Shown here one piece after another: positions 28,835 through 40,734 of a DNA stretch of 64,000 nt. Below the pieces are notes generated by a model. That model had not been told where the DNA came from and ran no database searches. It saw only the letters and a list, made by a program, of their open reading frames with translations. Position 1 is the stretch's first letter. Each line of letters opens with the position of its first letter. Source of the stretch: Charina bottae (Eukaryota > Chordata > Lepidosauria > Squamata > Charinaidae); NCBI GenBank assembly GCA_023362775.1, contig JALMGJ010000002.1, forward strand, positions 70,657,414 through 70,721,413, written 5' to 3'. The translations under genes were made by a program, and so were the position numbers.

Positions 28835-30669
28835 ATTTTCTGGTTTGATCAGGGTTTCCCCATCTTCTATGGTATGTGACCCAGCTGATTATTGCTTGAT
28901 GAAATAAATCATCTACCTCCTTGGACACAAGGAAATGGATAGACACAGTCAGATGAGTAGAATGTAATTTTAATGTTATAAAGATTAGCTGGCAAAAGAG
29001 TAACAAAAATGAACATAACATTTTATTACAAAAAAGAAAAATATGTTTTTAGCCATTTTCCAGCTTTATTTAGAGAGCCATCAAACTCTGGACATTTGTT
29101 GCACTATCTTCTTCCACTTAGTCTATAGATATAAATATCTTTACATAGAGTCCTAAGATACTACTTGTTTTGATTCTTTTGCATTCTAAAATACATTGTC
29201 ATAGTGGGAGAACAATACCACTACAAAGGAATCAGTGCATATTATGGTTACTAAAAGCTTTGCATTACAAGCTTGATTTTTTTTTATTATGAAAGATAAT
29301 GAGTTCAAATCTTAGCATGTGGGCGAAGTCACAGATAAATTCCAAGAACACTTTACATCCATTAAAGCCCTTTGAGTTATCCTAAAAAACTCTTTAAAGA
29401 TATTCAGACTTCAATATAGGTGCCCTAGGAAAAGTCACAAAAAAGCAATAGAGCCAGCTCAACAGTTGTACACATCAGCCTTTAGAAATCTATTACATAC
29501 TTCAATTTTTAACAGCAATATTGGAAGAATGTTAACATTAATTTAAAAAATGGTATTTAAGGCAGTCCAGACAGCTAAGGCTAACAACACAAAACTGTTA
29601 GGAAATACTTCCTACATAGTAATTCTCTTGGGTACTCAAACAACCCCATAAATGGTGGAGGATGCCATAACAGAGAGAAACAGCTAATCATGTATCCATG
29701 CAAATTCTGATGTTTTTGTCTCTAAGAGCATACTACCAAGATAATGGCACAATAGACTAAGAACAAATATTTTAAAACATACGTTTTACCTTGCTTTATT
29801 TCAAAGATAACACTTTAAAATATTTGTTTTGGAACATAGGGATGGGTGGCTTGGGAAATGCCTCTCAGATCAGGTAGGTAAGAACTGGTAATGTTAAGAG
29901 AAATCACAACCAACTCACTATCAGGCATTGGTGTAGTTGTTCTATAACAGCCCAGAAGCGTATAAATTAATAGTTTATTGTGTTTGATAAAAATATTTTC
30001 TGAATGGGCAAATTTCAAAATAGCCAGTAATTTCATAAACAACATCATGAACATCGATTAGCATGAATCAATAACCAAAATTCTTGAAGTCTCTTTATAC
30101 ACCTGAAGTAGAAAACATGGTTTTGGTCAAAACAAGTAAGCTACCCTCTCCCCTCATTTACTTTCCCAGTGAAATATACTGTCAGAGCTAAAGAAACATT
30201 TAAGACAAGAATGTTGATTAGGGAACTTGGAGACAAGAATAGCCTGGAAGCAAGGTTGCTGGGAGATACCACCTAGAGAAAGTAAGATACTAAAAGTGTC
30301 TTTATTCAGTACAGCCTAACTCAAGGGTCCACTGACTTTGTAGTGCCACCCCATTATTTCACTATCTTTACCTCATTAAGGCATATAACTAATCAATTAT
30401 GTATATTCTAATTTGTGTAACTTATATAGAGAAGTTGCATCCCCACCCTGCTTTGAAGCTTTTGCTTGGGCTGCCTTTGGTATCAAAAATAACATTTTGA
30501 GCTTCAATGAAACAGTGTGCCTGATCCTCACTACTAAAGAACTATAAGGGGAAGTTTCTCCTACACATCCCTTAGCAAAAACTAACCTATCAACTTGGAA
30601 AGCAGAACCATTTGAAAGAATAAAAAAGAAATAAAGTATTTCAATAAATAATTTTGAAAAGAATTCTTA
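28656..30669. other. Intronic DNA, nothing recognised
   Basis: About 2 kb of AT-rich sequence with no exon, repeat end or RNA gene that I can support. Confidence 0.5.
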
Positions 30670-31320
30670 ACAGATGAAAAATATGCAGGTGACAGTTTTA
30701 CATCTTTTTCAGTTAATCCAGGTGAGGCAGAGGAACTGTTGCTTAAGCAGAGTAATGGACTGAATGAAGATGAATAACTGAAATTCAGCTCAGACAAGTC
30801 GGGTCTGCTGTTTGTGGAGTGGCTGGCTCATCTGTTCAGTCTGTCTTGAAGAATCTGGCACATGGTTTGGAGATGCTTTGAATCCATCATTGTCAAGGAG
30901 GGCTCAGGTGGCCCTAGTGGCTAAGAGCAAGGAGCACCTCTTATCAGTTTGGGCTGATATATCAGCTGTCACCTTATCAGGACAGGGTTAGTCAAGTGTC
31001 AGTTATTCACTCTCTGGAAACCAGTGAGTTCTATTATTACAGTACACTGTATGTAGGGTTGCATTTGAAAATTATTCAGAAACTTCAGCTAGTCCAACAT
31101 AGAGCTGCTGGGTTACTCAAAGAGATTGTCTAATACAAGACGCCAGTGTTTCAGGAGCTGCTGTACTTCACATCTATTTGAGGGCCAATTCATAGTTTTG
31201 CTATTACCTCTGAGTGGCTTGGGCTCAAATATTTCTACACACACATCACGCATACCCTTCAGTGATCTCAGGGGAAATTCTCTTGCTTTCTTAGTCTAAT
31301 GAAGGGCTAAATAACCTCAG
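30670..31320 (+). pseudogene. Degenerate L2 reverse transcriptase remnant
   Basis: Plus-strand blocks across shifting frames match the L2 protein: YAGDSFTSFSVNPGE (motif C region, Asp-Asp changed to Gly-Asp), SDKSGLLFVEWL (compare the KTEWLWI region), and YYSTLYVGLHLKIIQKLQLVQ (compare YCNALYMGLPLKSIRKLQLVQ). Then follow HRAAGLL and VFQELLYF. Many stops show that it is ancient. Confidence 0.65.
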
Positions 31321-33182
31321 ATGAACACTGAAGGGTATAGGCCATCTGGTTCAACCCCATCTTAGTGCAGGAACGCAGAGTTAGAATATATTCAACAGTT
31401 AAAGAAAAGTTGCTCCTAAAATTCAAACAAACCCAATCATTTTGTAATTTAAACTTGTTGATCCGGATCTCTAGGAGAAAAAAGGGACAGCTTCACATGT
31501 GTTTGAAGAGCAATGTCCTTTCCTCTCTCTGTTTTCTCCCAGGCTAAGTATACTCCTCTTCATAAGGTTCTGTTTTATAACCATGACCATCCCCTCTGGA
31601 CTGCCAGAACTCAATTCTCTTCATGGTTTAACGAAGAATTGAGGGCCTGTGACCACATGTTTGTGTGTGTGGAACCTCAGGGTGAATATGATCAAGTGAA
31701 TTTCAAAGCTCATCTGAAGCCTTACTTTATGCCTCCTGCCTCTGTGATTACCAGGATTTCTGCTATCAGGCATGGCGTCTGTGCTATATCATCCAACAGA
31801 ATGATACTGCGCAGAATAGACAACAGTGGAGCCTAGAAACAGCAACATTCCAGAAGTTGTTACTGAGGTCTTTGCAAAGTTTAGCATGAAACCATGAAGC
31901 AACTGTGCTCCACATTTGTGGCCCGTGTATTAGATAGTTGATCAGATAGTTGATATTAGATAGTTGCTGAACACCAGGTCTCTGGTGTTCAGCAACAGAA
32001 AAGACAACAAAGAACTTGTGCCTCCAGCTTCATAACTGCTGGATGAATGCAGCAACCATTTCCATTTTAAGCAGGCCAGTATTTTACTATTGGACATGCC
32101 TCATATATTAAAATGGCAGTTTATGTCCTTTCAGGCAGCCCCATATTTTCAGTTTATCTGTCAATTAATGTCAGAGCATACAAAAAGCTCAAGGATGCTC
32201 AGGAACCAGGAATCTCTGCTTTAGGGAATTAAACAGGGATCCATCTTCAGCTCTCCATCCTTTACAATTAAAAGCACAATGAGGATTAGCTTGACCTCTG
32301 CAAATAAAAAAACCAGGAGAATGCCTGGTACCATTAATCCAGTAATGCTCTCCTTAGTATTTATGACTAAATAAACACAGCTGCTTGTGGCCTCTTTACT
32401 CATTCCCTTGTGAGAGGGGGTATTTATGGAGTCATAAACTCCTTCAATAATGTTATTACCAGAGCAATTGTCCAAGTGGAAGAAAGAATCAGTACAAAAA
32501 AGCCAACCTAGAATCCAGGGAAAGTTAACAGTGCACTTAACTGGAATAATAATGTTGCATTACATACATGGGAAAGATAAGGCCTGCTCTATATGTAGGC
32601 ACCTGATGCTTTAAACAAAAAATACCTTAGTGACACAAACCAATTTCAATGTAAATTATTTTGCTTAATTTTTAATGCTCTCCAAATGAACCTATTCTGT
32701 AAATAAACTCTCTGCCTGATATTTCAGATAGCTGCTGCCAGTTAAAAGTAGATGAAACCAGGCCAGATGTGCAAATCATCTGATCTGGAATAAGGCAGTT
32801 TTCTATACTGACCCTTAACACAATTCAGCCAACATAGTAAGATATGCCAGTCTTTACCCTCCATACTTCCAATCTTGTCAAAGTTTTCAGATATTTTAAG
32901 AGATTTACAGCATTCGGGGCTAAGAAAAAGAAATAAATATTTGCAATGTTGGGAGTTGGAGAATGGAGGTTGGTAAAGATGACCTACAGGATCCCTTCCT
33001 GTGAATTCTTGACCTTAAGTCTTGACTCTTTTGTAAGCTGAGTGTCAAAGTAGATATCCTGAGGCAATTGCCAGCTTGCATAACACACTTAAGTGGCTTA
33101 GTGATCAATTAAAAATGTACTAATGTAGAGTTTGAGTTCAGCTGTGCTAATTCTTCACACAAGAGAGTGCAGCTAACAAATA
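31321..33182. other. Intronic DNA with a perfect 15-bp hairpin
   Basis: No exon recognised. At 31963-31996 GTTGCTGAACACCAG and its exact inverse CTGGTGTTCAGCAAC enclose a four-base loop, preceded by three imperfect copies of TAGATAGTTGAT. The frame at 31513-31836 includes a WFNEELRA-like string reminiscent of L2, but too short to assign. Confidence 0.5.
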
Positions 33183-33272
33183 CGTGGTTTGTTCAGGGTA
33201 TTATGCAATACAGGGACTTGAAAGGAACAATTCAGCATCCCTGGTTTGCACAATGCACTAAACAAACCACGG
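33183..33272. repeat. Short foldback or MITE-like palindrome (90 bp)
   Basis: CGTGGTTTGTTCAGGGTATT at the left is complementary, with few mismatches, to AATGCACTAAACAAACCACG at the right. Terminal inverted repeats of about 24 bp enclose ~40 bp. No clear target duplication was found, so assignment to a transposon family is open. Confidence 0.5.
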
Positions 33273-35225
33273 ATAGAGCTGCCCGTAGTTTGCTAGATAT
33301 GCCTGTTCAAGGAGAGCCAGTGAGCATATTCGGAGCAACACTCCTTAGCTGCTAAGTATTTCTATAGCTTAACATGAGTAGTGAATTTGGTCCAAATGCC
33401 TCAAGCCTTGACAGAATGACAGTTGTTGGCTGCAATTCTGCTTACATGGCCCCAAAAGGAAGCTGAAATGCTGGTAATGGGGCATGATTACCTGTTTTCC
33501 TCCCCCCAAGACTTATTTTGTAAAAATATGCATATGTACAGTGTGAGTACATGAAACAGGAATTAACTGAAAGGAGGTTAAGAAAGGAAGTCTAGGCTGC
33601 AAAGCTGTTTCACTAGGAGATGCTCAGGAGTTAATTCAAAAGTCAGATAGCTGGGTGAAACAAGGAGGAGGAGGAGGTTTGTCACAAATCATTAGTCAGT
33701 CTAAAGATCTTGACGAGGGTTAAGCTGCAATATCAGTATACAAGGTGTTTGAAAGCTGATCCTAAATCTGAAGCTGTATCACTTACAGAAATTCAAAGGG
33801 AGTCCAAAATAAGACCACGGAGCATACAGAAGTATAACCCAAAATGACAGAACGGCTGTCCGTAACGGAGCTCAGGCTCTTTACAAAGATTGTGCATAGG
33901 CAACAAGTCCCACCACTGTTCTGCTTAGTTCCAGGTCCAGAGGAGTCAGGAAGGAAGTCAGCATGTCCTCTTTAAAGAATCTGTGAAGACATTATGCAAG
34001 GAATAGGAATATGTGAAAACCCTCTCCCCATTTATGGTCAGCCTGTATACAAGTGTATATAAATCTGATCACAGAAATGCCATCACTTTCCAATGACTTC
34101 CCTCAAAGAAACTGAACTTTGGGTAAGCACTGCTCTAAACAACTTCCTCTAAACATTAAAGGAAATGGCACTTTGGGATGCTTCAGGTTCAATATATTTT
34201 CTCTGTGAAATCTGCTTTGATGCAAGGAAAACCATACGAGTTAGGGTCTATATATAAAATACAATTTGCTCCATAAACCGGCACAGAGAAGATCTAGTGA
34301 ACTACAGAACATTTACACAATGAATATAACACACACACACACGATATATTAGATAAGGTTATCATGCTTTTTCTTATCTGATAGTTCCAAATAAGGAGTA
34401 CTTACAATGAGGTTGTCACAGAATTATAATTGAGAATTTGTTGAGATATATTAATCAGCCCTTCAAAAGCTCCTGTTTCTTTAGCCATATTACTATTTGG
34501 GGAAAAAAATATAATTGCAGAGTAAAAAAAATGATAAAACCTTATGGAATAAATTCTTAATATCCAGGACTAGTCTTCTGAGTAATCTAAATTAGATCCC
34601 CTAAATTCCCAGAGTATGATATTGAAAGACACAATCCTTGTGACTGTGCTGAGACAAGAATTTCTTGATTTCAGTGTCAAGCCATTGGCTGTTAGCAGAT
34701 CCTACAGAAACAAACATGATTCCCAGAATTGTCTTTAACCAGACATATTGAAAAGGAAAAAGAAATTATGTTACAGAAATGTTGGCAATTGAATATGTTT
34801 ACTTTAGCTTTCAATTTATCTCTAGGTTTGTTAGGGCAGAGATTTCTTGATCCTCTTGCTAACCACCCATTGATGCATTGGGAAGGTGGCTATCTGTTTT
34901 TTCTGATAAAGGAAGAATGTGCAGATGTTCTGCACTTGTAATGTTGTAATAGTCAAACTGACTGGTACTGTATTTGACTTTAGCAGGAAAAACTGTAGTG
35001 GCATGAGATTATTAAAGCTGATAAGTTAGTTTATATCTTCTCTGTCTTACTAAAAGTGTTATGTGAAAGCCTCGATTGACTAAAGTCCTGATGTGTGAGA
35101 GACTGTGAGAAGAAAGCATTTCAAACAGACTCCACCTTACTTGACTCACTATAACACTGGCTGGGAACTTATTCTTACAGTTCTAAATATTCTGTTTTTA
35201 ACCTAAACTACTGTTAAAATATAAC
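33273..35225. other. Intronic DNA, nothing recognised except (AC)n
   Basis: A short (AC)n microsatellite lies at about 34328-34344. No exon or transposon recognised. Confidence 0.5.
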
Positions 35226-35238
35226 TACTGTAAAAATA

Positions 35239-35571
35239 TAGGGGCGTGGTGGCTCAGCGGGTAAGACGCCAGGCTTGTCGATCGGAAGATCGCAAGTTCG
35301 GAGGTTCGAATCCCTAGCCCTGCATGCGGAGTGAGCTCCCGCACTAGCTCCAGCTCTTGCCAACCTAGCAATTCGAAAGCATGCAAATGCAAGTAGATTA
35401 ATAGGTACCACTTCAGTGGGTAGGTAACAGTGTTCTGCGTGTCATGCCGGCCACATGACCGTGGAAGCGTCTTCGGACAACGCTGGCTCTTCGGATAACA
35501 AACAGAGATGAGCACCGGCCCCTAGAGTCGGACACGATTGCACAAATGTGCGGGGGGAACCTTTACCTTTT
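35239..35571 (+). mobile_element. Sauria-type SINE, full length
   Basis: It has the complete head (GGGGCGTGGTGGCTCAGCGGG), the GGTTCGAATCCC B box, body and GAGTCGGACACGATTGCAC tail. Flanks TACTGTAAAAATA (35226-35238) and TACTGTTAAAAATA (35572-35585) are the target duplication, one base different in length. Confidence 0.92.
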
Positions 35572-35639
35572 TACTGTTAAAAATACCTTCCTAAAATCCA
35601 TGTTTTATTTGTTTCCTGGCTTTTCCAACAAGGGCTTGA

Positions 35640-36240
35640 CATGATGGGTGATGGAGATAAGTTTCTAAGGGTCCATATGGTGACAAGCATGGACGATTGC
35701 TATTTAGAATATAAAATGGTTGCAAAGAATGTAGTCAAACAGCAAAGAATTGTTAAAAGAGGAAGGAAAAAAATGCAGAGTAATTGTGACAGAGTGTGAC
35801 TGAAAAGGGACAAACAACAGGTCTCCAGCAGAGTGAATGGAATTAAAAAATAAAAGTAATGAAATTATTTAGGATAAAACTGAAGAGAGGGAAAGCTGGA
35901 AGTTGAATGTAGTGGGAATGAATTATTTAAGAAGTGTGTGTGGTGAAACAAAAAGAGATAACAGTCAGGAATGAACTGGTGCACAATTAATGTGGACTGA
36001 ACATGAAAGTGAATGAGCAGTATGACAAAGTTTGGGAGGCTTGGTCATGTAGAGAGAATGAATGAGGATCAAACTGCAAAATTAATACATGAAGGAAGAG
36101 TGAAAGAGAGGAGAGGAAGGGAAAGGTTCTTGTTGGAAGCAGCTAAGGAGATCAAAAAGAAAGATGTGAAAAGTTTAAAGAGCAGAAGCTATGTATGATG
36201 CAACGTATGGGCAAGGTGGAAGCCAGGCAAAAGCTATAGA
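35640..36240 (+). pseudogene. Possible degenerate LINE C-terminal fragment
   Basis: The frame at 36013-36198 reads FGRLGHVERMNEDQTAKLIHEGRVKERRGRERF. It resembles in layout the LKYFGHIMRRQ...LGKVEGKRKRGRP C-terminal region of Bov-B and related LINEs, but is distinct in sequence. Flanking sequence is too eroded to find an RT. It may be an ancient LINE of another clade. Confidence 0.4.
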
Positions 36241-36941
36241 GAGTTACAGTAAATGGTATTGGTATTAATTAGTTTTAGCTATATTTCCTATTTTTTTATC
36301 TTAACGTATGCTTTTTATTTCTTTATCTAATTTTTACTTTGTTTCTGCGCTCTGTATAACATTGGTTACCCTGAAGAGAATAGTATGCTAGTTCAGTATG
36401 TACTGTACGCTTTCCTTCCTTGTCTGAATGTCACAAATTTGCACAAAATGCAGCTGTGGAAATTATGCGAGTATGCAAATTTTATCAAAATCCATTAAAG
36501 TCTGAACAATTTGCACAGTTCAATAGAACAGCAGAGTTAGGCTCTGGTTACAGAATTTGTGATTTTTAAAGCAGAACTTCAAGAGTCTTTATTAAACTGT
36601 ATTATTATTATTTAGAAATTATCTACCTTTTTAGTGCACACATATATAAATTTGCAGGCAATAAATTAGCCATAGATATTGTTGTCAAGACAAGATGAAA
36701 TGCAAAGAAGAGAAAAGTGGCTGCAAATGAAGTTGTTAAATGCCTATTGACTCTTCCTGCATTTCCAAGGTTTGGAGGCAGGGAATATTTCTCAGAATAC
36801 ATTTCTATAACAATAAGAGGACTATATTTTGGAGCCATATGCCACCAAACAAAATACATTTTAGTATTTGCAAGGTAGCATTACAAATTCCAACTCCAAG
36901 TTAGCAGTGTCTAATAATATGGGCTTTGATGATAATAATGT
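36241..36941. other. Intronic DNA, nothing recognised
   Basis: No exon or repeat end recognised. Confidence 0.5.
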
Positions 36942-36992
36942 TGGGGGAGATGGGCGGTTATATAAATAAATTAATTAAATAATTAAATAATA
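36942..36992 (+). repeat. L2 tail fragment
   Basis: GGGGGAGATGGGCGGTTATA then TAAATAAATTAATTAAAT is the last ~50 bp of an L2-type 3' end. Confidence 0.6.
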
Positions 36993-37244
36993 TAGAGGAG
37001 GAATGTGGTATTTATTCCTTTAAGGGCAAAAAAAACTAGTTTGGTATGCATTCAATTTTTAAGAGAAAAGAGATAGTGAAGGACAAAAGCTAAAAGAAAA
37101 TCAGAACTAGATGGAACATTATCTCTGCAGTAGTTGCACTTTGGTGGGCTTCTTGCCCAAAGCAAAGTAAGGCTGGCAGGGGATATTTCCAGGAGTCTTA
37201 GGTGGCAACCAGGGAAAACTGAAAACTCTGGAAAAAAATGTAAA

Positions 37245-37335
37245 AAAAACTGATTTTATTGTAAACCGCCCAGAGTCCCCCTTTTGGGGGAGATGGGCGG
37301 TGATATAAATGTGAATGATAAATAAATAAATAAAA
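37245..37335 (+). repeat. L2-type LINE 3' tail fragment
   Basis: The complete hairpin tail TAAACCGCCCAGAGTCCCCC / GGGGGAGATGGGCGG is followed by TATAAAT and (TAAA)n. Upstream coding sequence is absent. Confidence 0.75.
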
Positions 37336-37599
37336 GTAGCCATATATTTGCATTATTCCAGGTATGTGTAAGTGAAAGAGGAAAAAAAAACCTGATCAGG
37401 GTCACTTAAATAGATTCCAATCTTCTTTGCTTGCTGTTTGTCTGATCTCTCTCCATACCTAAAAGCTGAGTAATAGTTCCTATCCATGGTTAGGCCAAAA
37501 TATTCTATTGCTGTTCAGCACTCAACAGTTTTTAGTACTCCTCTGCTGTCTGGAAATCATCCAAGAGTAGTTTTTGACTGTGGTCAACTGGTCACTCCA

Positions 37600-37775
37600 A
37601 ATGCAGCAAACAGTCATGAAAGCCGGCTGGGTGACCTTGGGCCAGTCCCTCTCTCTCAGCCCAACTCACCTCACAGGGTTGTTGTTGTGGGGAAAATAGG
37701 AGGAGGAAGGAGTATTAGGTATGTTCGCCGCCTTGAGTTATTTATAAAAATAATAAAGGTGGGATAAAAATTTTT
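37600..37775 (+). mobile_element. CORE/MIR-like SINE, 5'-truncated
   Basis: AAAGCCGGCTGGGTGACCTT and the following GGGCCAGTCCCTCTCTCTCAG, CAACTCACCTCACAGGGTTG and CGCCGCCTTGAGTTATTTAT match the complete copy at 57809-58030. The 5' tRNA-like part is missing. The region resembles the core of amniote MIR-type SINEs. Confidence 0.75.
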
Positions 37776-37969
37776 AAAAAATGGTTGTTTGCAGATATGT
37801 TGGTATTCTTCATATGTTCACTATTAGGGAATTTGTTTTTAAACAGGATAGTTTAATAAACAAGTTATTTAGCAATATAAACACAGATAAAAACCCTGTT
37901 CCATTTAAGACAAGAGAGGAACTTAAGGTGAAAAAAAGGATGACCACTAATCAACTAAATGTTTTGAAA

Positions 37970-38330
37970 TAGCTTAAAGAAGAGAAGTCTGAAGGGAGAT
38001 GATAGCAGTCTTCAGATACCTGAAGGACTGTCACAGGGAAGAGAATGTGGATTTATTCTCTATAACTTCTGAGGGTAAGACAACAACCAGTGGGTAGAAG
38101 CTTTACAGAGGGAGATCCAAACTCTAAATGAGGAGGAATTTTCTGACACAGGGAGCTATTTAGCAATGTGACAGCCTGCCTTCTGGAGTCATCAAGGGTT
38201 CATAACTCAAGGCTTTCAAGCAAAGGTTGGATAGCCCCTCGACTGGGATGATATGAGGATTCCTGCTGTAGGCAGGGCATTGGACTAAAAGACCTCTCTT
38301 CTAAGCCCAAGATTCTATATACTCCACTCA
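37970..38330 (+). pseudogene. CR1 LINE 3' remnant
   Basis: AGATACCTGAAGGACTGTCA, GTGGGTAGAAGCTTTACAGA, GGCTTTCAAGCAAAGGTTGG and GGACTAAAAGACCTCTCTTC reproduce the order of landmarks in the amniote CR1 C-terminal coding region and 3' end. Many stops are present. The typical octamer repeat tail is worn away. Confidence 0.65.
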
Positions 38331-38589
38331 TGGATTTTAAAAAGATTGATTTTATTAAGAGAAATGGCATGGAAGATGCCATGGAAAGAAAACCTTAGAG
38401 TCAAAGGTGTTGTAGCCAGCCGAGACTTCTTGAAAAGGGGGTTAAGGACAGTGCAGTCTCAAACAACATTAACAAGGAAGAAAAGTAGGAGAGGTCTGAA
38501 GGAGCTAATGTAGTTGAATAGAAGGTTACACATGACATTATCACTGCAAGCTGTTAAAGGCTGGATGGCACTACAATAAGGTGATTCCA

Positions 38590-39615
38590 CAAAGGGCTGG
38601 CTAACTACATTCAAAGAATCAGTATTCATGGCTTTAAACTGAGCTGCGGAGCACTAACCAGTGGAGTCCCACAAGGATCTGCCCTGGGGTGGTATTAATC
38701 AATATTGTCATTAATGATTTGGATAAAGGGACTGATAGGATGCTGATCAAATTTGCAGATGACACAAAACTGGGAAATCTGACCACCACCTGGGTAACAG
38801 AATGGGACTGCAATCTAATCTGGACAGGTTGGAAGATTGGGCTGAGAGGAACAAGATGTCCTTCAAAAGGGGGGGAAATGTAAGGTATTATATTTAGAGA
38901 GGAAATCTATATGGCACATACAATATAAGAATTTATGGCCTGGAAGCACTACATTGGAGAAGGACTTGAGCGTGGTCATTGACAACAAGCTGAATGTGAA
39001 CCATCAGTGTAAGCCAGCCGCTATAAGGATCGGCCCAGTTCTGGGCTGCATCAGGAACAGCACTGCATCGAAGACATGTGAAGTCATTATTCCCTTCTAT
39101 TCTGCAATGGTGAGACAAGAGTACTGTGTACGATCCTACATATATTTCCAGAATGATATTCACAGGTTCAAATAAGTTCAGAGGATGGAGACAAAGATGA
39201 TACAGGGACGAGGACATGCCCTACAAGGACAAACTGAAGAAACTTAAGATGCTGCATCACAAGAAAAGAACGCTGAGGAGACATGAAATTGGATTTTCAA
39301 GTAAGTCAAAGGGTACTATGGAAAAGATGGTTAGGAACTATTTTCCATTGACACAAAAATGAGGACTGGAAATAATAGGTATACATTGCAGCTAACTAGG
39401 TTTTGACTAAGTATTAGAAAAACCATTCTGACAGTTAATATCAGAGGAACAGTCTACCCACGAAAGTTGTGGGTTTTCCATATCTGCAGGTTTTTAAGAA
39501 GAGGCTGGATAGGCACCTCTTGAGGACAGTTTATTTGGCTTTACTCCACATTGCAGATTGGACTCAATAATCCTTGCAGTGCCTTCCAACTCCACAATAC
39601 TATGATTCTTCACTA
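38590..39615 (+). pseudogene. CR1 LINE reverse transcriptase and 3' end, degenerate
   Basis: Blocks in plus orientation are TSGVPQGSALG-like (38665-38690), INIVINDLDKGTDRMLIKFADDTKL (catalytic FADD, frame 38689-38883), VIIPFYSAMVRQEYCVRSY, and NDIHRF followed by a VQRMETKMI-like block. Near 39480-39610 come the CR1 terminal landmarks FKKRLDRHLL and CTTCCAACTCC...TATGATTCT. Stops and shifts between blocks show an old copy. The 5' end is lost. Confidence 0.75.
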
Positions 39616-40459
39616 GGTGCGGAAAAATTAGAGACACTTCGTTATTTACCTTAGATACAAATAATTCCTTTTCTGGTATCCAAGAAACAAATAAAATTCT
39701 GATACCCCCCTCCCTCCTTTCAATCAGCAGGAGAGAAAATACTGGGGAAAGATTGCAGCATCAAGTTTCTATCCTAATTGCCTACAAACTGTGGTACACT
39801 CCTGATAAATCTACAGATAATTCAAAAACGCCACAATAGATTCAACCCCTCCTACAGCTTTTATTTAGACCTAAAAGCAGCAATTTTTGAGCTCTTGTCT
39901 GAAATTCTGCAGAGATGTGAAACTACCTCCCCATAACATAAAAATCCCCACAGAAAACAGCAAAGTAGCTTACATTCTTTTTCTCAAAACAAATGTACAA
40001 GAGGAGCCCAATATGTACCCAATTCACACATCTCCATGAGTGTAGAGTAATCAAACAGAATCATACACATCTCATCTCCTGACCTACATTATGTCTGTTT
40101 AGCTTATTCTTTTATCTAGTTGACCAAACTAGATGGGAACATCTAGCTAAAGTTAGCTGATCTTGAAAGGCTGAGCAGGATCAGACCTGTTCCCTGCTTA
40201 TATGGGAAAACACCAAATCCCAGAGCTGTTAACTGAACCGGGAAGTAAAAATAAAATAAAATCCCAGAACAAGGCACTTGCTGTATTGCTGCCAAAAAAA
40301 CTCCCTATGTGAATGAAGCTATAACCTTTGTTCTTGGCTTGCAAATAATGCATTTTGTGGAATATTAGAAACACTTCTGGCCTAGAAGATAGTATTCATA
40401 CAGGCCTAAATATAAGCACTAGAAAAAAAAATGCTAGCCACCCCTTTCTTTGGCCAGAG
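39616..40459. other. Intronic DNA, nothing recognised
   Basis: No exon or repeat end recognised. Confidence 0.5.
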
Positions 40460-40467
40460 GACTAGAG

Positions 40468-40726
40468 CAGAGCTTTCCAAACTGTGTGTCATGACACGTT
40501 AGTGTGTCGCCTGCAGTGTCTGGGTGTGTCACGGCTGCTGCTGCCTCCGAGCCCTGCCAGGATTCCACACAGGTCCTAGTGCCTGCCTTGTGCCTGGCTG
40601 CCTCCAAACCTGCTGTGATTCCACGCAGGTCCTAATGCCTGCCTTGTGCCCTGCTGTAAGAGTGTGTCGCGAAATGATGCATGTCTAAAAAGTCTGTCAC
40701 CAACATGAAAAGTTTGGAAAGCTCTG
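40468..40726. mobile_element. hAT MITE, tandem-repeat subtype, opposite orientation to 15845-16198
   Basis: Termini CAGAGCTTTCCAAACTGTGTG and AAGTTTGGAAAGCTCTG are present. Flanks GACTAGAG (40460-40467) and AACTAGAG (40727-40734) form an 8-bp duplication with one mismatch. The interior has two copies of the CAGGTCCTAGTGCCTGCCTTG unit, the reverse complement of the unit at 15845-16198. It encodes no protein. Confidence 0.9.
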
Positions 40727-40734
40727 AACTAGAG

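Noticed and set aside
31513..31836. 107-residue frame with a WFNEELRA string
   Set aside because: The short resemblance to the L2 linker is not enough to support a feature, and no neighbouring L2 blocks are in register.
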